From the NCBI GenBank assembly GCA_964594235.1, contig CAZQMF010000050.1, positions 1-8,676 of the forward strand: a stretch of 8,676 nt of DNA, given 5' to 3'. The stretch's first letter is position 1. Every line of letters begins with the position of its first letter. Shown here piece after piece: positions 6,342-8,676 of this stretch. The DNA comes from CAYLHS01 sp964594235 (GTDB lineage Bacteria; Actinomycetota; Acidimicrobiia; Spongiisociales; UBA4744). Under the pieces are notes generated by a model. The model saw only the letters and a list, made by a program, of their open reading frames with translations, was not told the origin of the DNA and ran no database searches. The position numbers and the translations under genes are program-made.

Positions 6342-7802
6342 CTAGCCGAGCTGGAGCGAGTCACGGCGCTCAGCCACCTTGGTGATGCGCTTCGCCATCC
6401 GTCTGAAGATTGGGGCGTGAAACGGAAGCATCGCCCACCAGTAGAGGCGTCCCGAAAGGCCTCTCGGAGCAAACCTTGCGATCTGGATCAGTCGAGAACC
6501 GTGCTCTGTCGGTTCGACGACCCACTCGAGCCACGCGACACCAGGCACCTTCATCTCCGCACGGAGCAAGAGGTTCCTTCGCTTGGGATCCATGACGACC
6601 ACCCGAAAGAAGTCGAGCGCCTCTCCCGGCCGAAGCTCCTCTGGATGCCGCCTTCCTCTACGCAGGCCGACCCCGCCGATGAGCCGATCAAACAGGCCTC
6701 TCAATCTCCATGCCCAGTTCATCGCGTAGTAGCCGACGTCGCCTCCGATGCGGGTCACCGCCCAAAACACGTCGTCTGCGGAAGCCGTCGACGCGGCTGT
6801 TCGGCGATCCATCTCCATCGACGCACCCGACCAGGTGGGATCACCGGGCAAGGGCTGGGCGGGTTCCGTGAGAGCATCAGACCACCGGGTCTCCACCTCA
6901 TACTGGACGATCCTGGCCAACGCCCGCCACACCGCCTCCCGGTAGGTCATCAAGCCGGCCGGGTCATAGTTGGGTGGGGTTTCGCCGGTCACGACGACAT
7001 CGCTCATCAGGCTCTCGATGAGGGGACGTGCGGTATCGACCGGGAGCGGCGTGATCAGCCCTACGAACAGGGGTGACAGGTACTTGCTGAACATCGGGAT
7101 GGGGATCACCCGACGTTTCCTCAGCCCCGCGACCTCCGCGTAGGTCTGCATCATTTCCTCGTACGTCACCACGTCCGGACCACCGATCTCGAACACCCGA
7201 CTCCCGGTCTCCACGAAATCCAGAGCATCCATGAGGATCTCCAGCACGTTGCGGACCCCGATCGGCTGGCAGAGTGTTCGAACCCATCGCGGTCGCATCA
7301 TGACGGGCAGCACTTCGGTCAGGTGCCTGATCATCTCGAAGGACATCGAACCGGAACCGATGATCACCGCAGCACGAAGCTCCGTGACCGGCGTGGCGCC
7401 CGACGCGAGGACACGACCGACCTCGTGACGGCTCCTCAGGTGCACCGACAGCTTGTCGTCATCCTTGCCCAGACCGCCGAGGTAGACGATCCGTTCCAGA
7501 CCTGCCGCGTCCGCAGCATTCCGGAAGTTCTCTGCCGCGATCCGGTCCAGTTCGGCAAACCGGCTAGATGAGCCCATGCCATGGATCAGGTAGTAGGCGG
7601 CGTTGCAGCCATCCAACGCGCCGTTGAGCGACTCGGCATCCTGGGCGTCCGCCTCCACCATCTCCACCTGATCCCTCCATGGATCGAGTGTGAGGCGGGT
7701 GACGTCGCGCGTCATGCATCGCACCTGGAAGCCACGCTCCAACAGACGCGGCACGAGCCTTCCCCCTATGTATCCGGTCGCGCCGGTCACGAGAACTCTC
7801 AC
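6342..7802 (-). CDS. Atypical SDR (NAD(P)-binding Rossmann) fused to a C-terminal DUF2867 domain
   Basis: A 486-residue two-part protein. Residues 1 to about 300 form a Rossmann domain of the atypical, NmrA/YbjT-like SDR group: MRVLVTGATGYIGG with the glycine motif G7-G10-G13, R29 and R32 after the second strand (which suits NADP(H)), a D51/D53 region, YYLIHGM (70-76), and RIVYLGGLG (104-112). The classical catalytic Tyr-x-x-x-Lys is absent; the equivalent stretch reads LRSRHEVGRVL (122-132), as is normal in this subgroup, so a plain SDR dehydrogenase reaction is doubtful. Residues about 325-480 match the DUF2867 type, with FFRVVVMDP, LLLRAEMKVPG, and a C-terminal RLYWWAMLPFH segment; this domain resembles START/SRPBCC-like sheets. 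The combination is a known single-chain architecture in Actinomycetota and other bacteria, of unknown substrate. Start is GTG at 7802, with GAGGG (7810-7814) 7 nt upstream. It is followed on the same strand by the MBL gene after a short gap, so probably co-transcribed with it. Confidence 0.88.
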   Translation of the reverse strand: MRVLVTGATGYIGGRLVPRLLERGFQVRCMTRDVTRLTLDPWRDQVEMVEADAQDAESLNGALDGCNAAYYLIHGMGSSSRFAELDRIAAENFRNAADAAGLERIVYLGGLGKDDDKLSVHLRSRHEVGRVLASGATPVTELRAAVIIGSGSMSFEMIRHLTEVLPVMMRPRWVRTLCQPIGVRNVLEILMDALDFVETGSRVFEIGGPDVVTYEEMMQTYAEVAGLRKRRVIPIPMFSKYLSPLFVGLITPLPVDTARPLIESLMSDVVVTGETPPNYDPAGLMTYREAVWRALARIVQYEVETRWSDALTEPAQPLPGDPTWSGASMEMDRRTAASTASADDVFWAVTRIGGDVGYYAMNWAWRLRGLFDRLIGGVGLRRGRRHPEELRPGEALDFFRVVVMDPKRRNLLLRAEMKVPGVAWLEWVVEPTEHGSRLIQIARFAPRGLSGRLYWWAMLPFHAPIFRRMAKRITKVAERRDSLQLG

Positions 7803-7986
7803 CGCATGACCCTCGCGTCACTCCTATCGACATACCCCTGCCGCCCCGAAGGCAGCGGTCCGACATGGCGGCGTACTCTACCAAGTTGTGCCGCACTCCC
7901 CCTCCGGAAACGGGCGTGGAATCGGCCTCTTCTCGGAGGTGGGACAGGGAGTCGCCTCGAGCAGCAGGTGGTTTGCTTGTCGCCGT

Positions 7987-8367
7987 CTACGCAGGTTGGT
8001 CCGGTTGCTTCACGAAGAACTCGGTGAAGCTGCGACAGTTGCCATCCGCATCGAACTCGATGAGAAAGCAGTTGTCGTATACCTTCTCAGGCTGGTCTCC
8101 GTGGGCGAAGTACCGGCTCACACCGGTAGCAACGACCTTGTTCCCCTGGATGGCATATGGCGCGTACCGCGCCTCCCAACTTGCCGGCTCGTCGGGGTTC
8201 TCCAGCCAAGACCGAACGACGGCGTCACGACCTTCCAGCGGCTTCGAGAACGGGTAGTAGCGATACGCCACGTCGTCGCTGAACAGGCTGCCGATCTCGT
8301 CGGGGTCGTTGCTGCGCCAGGCTGCCACGTAGCGGTCGAGCCAGTCCTGCGCTTCGGCTTGATTCAT
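7987..8367 (-). CDS. SnoaL/NTF2-like small protein
   Basis: A 126-residue protein with the pattern of the NTF2-like superfamily: an N-terminal helix with WLDRYVAAWRSNDPDEIGSLFSDD, a YRYYPF strand, the EGRDAVVRSW helix, and paired C-terminal strands (KVVATGVSRYF, YDNCFLIEFDADGNCRSFTEFFV). The fold forms a cone with a hydrophobic pocket and serves as enzyme (isomerase, cyclase, dehydratase) or as ligand binder; the catalytic residues vary so much between members that no reaction can be assigned. There is no signal peptide or membrane segment. The frame can be opened to 8397, but ATG at 8367 has a near-perfect Shine-Dalgarno and begins exactly at the usual N-terminal helix, so the 10 upstream residues are dropped. 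The gene is same-strand with the SDR gene but 184 bp separate them, so it may be a separate transcription unit. Confidence 0.85.
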   Translation of the reverse strand: MNQAEAQDWLDRYVAAWRSNDPDEIGSLFSDDVAYRYYPFSKPLEGRDAVVRSWLENPDEPASWEARYAPYAIQGNKVVATGVSRYFAHGDQPEKVYDNCFLIEFDADGNCRSFTEFFVKQPDQPA

Positions 8368-8372
8368 GGTTC

Positions 8373-8378
8373 CCTCCT
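8373..8378 (-). promoter_or_regulatory. Strong Shine-Dalgarno of the SnoaL-like gene
   Basis: AGGAGG, inside GAGGAGGG (8372-8379) on the minus strand, sits 5 nt before the ATG at 8367. It is the best ribosome binding site in the window and decides this start against the longer open frame beginning at 8397. Confidence 0.75.
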
Positions 8379-8439
8379 CTTCCGAACATCCTGGCACACG
8401 TTCAAGCGATCTACGTTGGTAAGAACGACCCCCCTACCC

Positions 8440-8565
8440 CAGCGGCTTCGCCGCTGCGGTACTTCCCCCCTCCCAGGCTGCGCCTGGGCCCCCTTCCCCC
8501 CGTTCGGGGTACTCCCCCCAACGCTCACTTCGTTCGCTGGGGGGAGAAACGGTCGCCCTTCGGGC
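8440..8565. repeat. Cluster of short palindromes separated by C/G tracts (extragenic repeat)
   Basis: Within 8368-8640, which has no convincing gene, I see a row of hairpins: 8440-8456 (7-bp arms, TTC loop), 8472-8488 (7-bp arms, TGC loop), 8498-8509 (CCCC/GGGG, GTTC loop), 8514-8544 (CCCCCCA/TGGGGGG, 17-nt loop) and 8555-8565 (GCCC/GGGC, TTC loop). Between them runs a recurring spacer: GTACTTCCCCCC at 8459-8470 and GTACTCCCCCC at 8509-8519, 50 bp apart. Minus-strand open frames here give only Pro/Gly/Arg/Ser-rich low-complexity peptides and are not likely genes. The arrangement looks like a composite of extragenic palindromes between the divergent SnoaL-like gene and the gene at 8641. Whether it acts in RNA (processing, stability) or is a passive dispersed repeat cannot be told from one copy. 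Confidence 0.6.
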
Positions 8566-8627
8566 TCTTGGGGGGACCAACAGGAAGGACCCTTCGGCCT
8601 CACGAGGGGAGGAGGCAGGCGGCTCGA

Positions 8628-8633
8628 TACACT
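8628..8633 (+). promoter_or_regulatory. Candidate -10 hexamer of a leaderless gene at 8641
   Basis: TACACT fits the actinobacterial TANNNT -10 pattern and ends 7 nt before the GTG at 8641, which places the transcription start on the start codon. No Shine-Dalgarno lies at a usable distance; the AGGAGG-like run at 8609-8615 is about 25 nt away and upstream of the hexamer. No clear -35 is visible. Confidence 0.4.
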
Positions 8634-8640
8634 CGCTGGT

Positions 8641-8676
8641 GTGGCCGATCTCCCCGAGCACGTCGTTGTCAACCGC
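8641..8676 (+). CDS. 5' end of a plus-strand gene, cut by the window edge (possible SAM methyltransferase)
   Basis: GTG at 8641 opens a frame reading MADLPEHVVVNR before the window ends, twelve codons in all. The start lies 7 nt after a -10-like TACACT, as expected of a leaderless gene. A beginning of the form LP-(D/E)-HV-x-x-NR is familiar to me from actinobacterial class I SAM-dependent methyltransferases, where it is followed by a W-D motif, but the part that would prove this is outside the window. The gene would be divergent from the minus-strand block, with the palindrome cluster between them. An overlapping GTG at 8639 in another frame gives a less natural peptide. Confidence 0.4.
   Translation, partial: MADLPEHVVVNR

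Noticed and set aside
2386..7795. The 11-mer GGTCACGAGAA occurring three times (near 2386, 4426 and 7785)
   Set aside because: Each copy encodes L-V-T in a buried strand (LLVTV, LLVTG, VLVTG) with the preferred codons, so it is shared codon use rather than a regulatory repeat.
7803..7986. Possible promoter (TAGAGT on the minus strand, 7875-7880) and weak hairpins (7838-7855, 7926-7939) between the SnoaL-like and SDR genes
   Set aside because: The hexamer has no -35 partner, and the hairpins have only 4-5 bp stems with no U-tract, so they are no better than chance in GC-rich DNA. Nothing else is visible in this gap.
8514..8565. CRISPR array suggested by repeated palindromes
   Set aside because: The units differ in length and sequence, the spacers are homopolymer tracts rather than unique sequences, and no cas gene is present.
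8364..8672. Minus-strand open frames of 75-102 codons through the palindrome cluster
   Set aside because: The peptides are Pro/Gly/Arg/Ser low-complexity and simply translate the hairpins and G-tracts; the longer one also runs into the SnoaL-like gene in another frame and has no ribosome binding site.

Overview
The base composition (GC-rich throughout), GTG and TTG starts, leaderless-looking starts and gene content (class III cyclase/NTPase/TPR protein, SDR-DUF2867 fusion, SnoaL-like protein) suggest a high-GC actinomycetote. An environmental Acidimicrobiia-like lineage is my best guess, at low confidence and without any rRNA or marker gene to confirm it.

Layout. Bases 1-1541 (+) hold the 3' part of a large secreted or surface beta-sandwich protein with an OmpL47-like repeat and a PxKF-like C-terminus; its 5' end lies outside the window. 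It converges on a minus-strand block, and the two stop codons are separated only by a perfect 15-bp inverted repeat that overlaps the last codons of the minus-strand gene and could terminate both. The minus-strand block, in order of transcription, is: a SnoaL/NTF2-like protein (8367-7987), a 184-bp gap, an atypical SDR fused to DUF2867 (7802-6342), an MBL-fold hydrolase (6278-5454), a 98-bp gap, and a 1263-residue class III nucleotide cyclase (5355-1564). Bases 8368-8640 hold no convincing gene but contain a cluster of short palindromes separated by C/G tracts. At the right edge a plus-strand gene seems to start at 8641 with no Shine-Dalgarno but a -10-like hexamer 7 nt upstream; only 12 codons are visible.

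Most interesting content. The cyclase has the architecture and active-site layout of mammalian soluble adenylyl cyclase (ADCY10): C1 carries the metal aspartates, C2 carries the Thr, Asn and Arg of the purine and transition-state side, and an NTPase and a TPR tail follow. The Arg that lines the bicarbonate site in sAC appears to be Thr here. The gene just upstream encodes a binuclear-metal MBL hydrolase of a family that resembles cyclic-nucleotide phosphodiesterases, so this could be a synthesis/degradation pair. That link is inference; no substrate can be read from the sequence.
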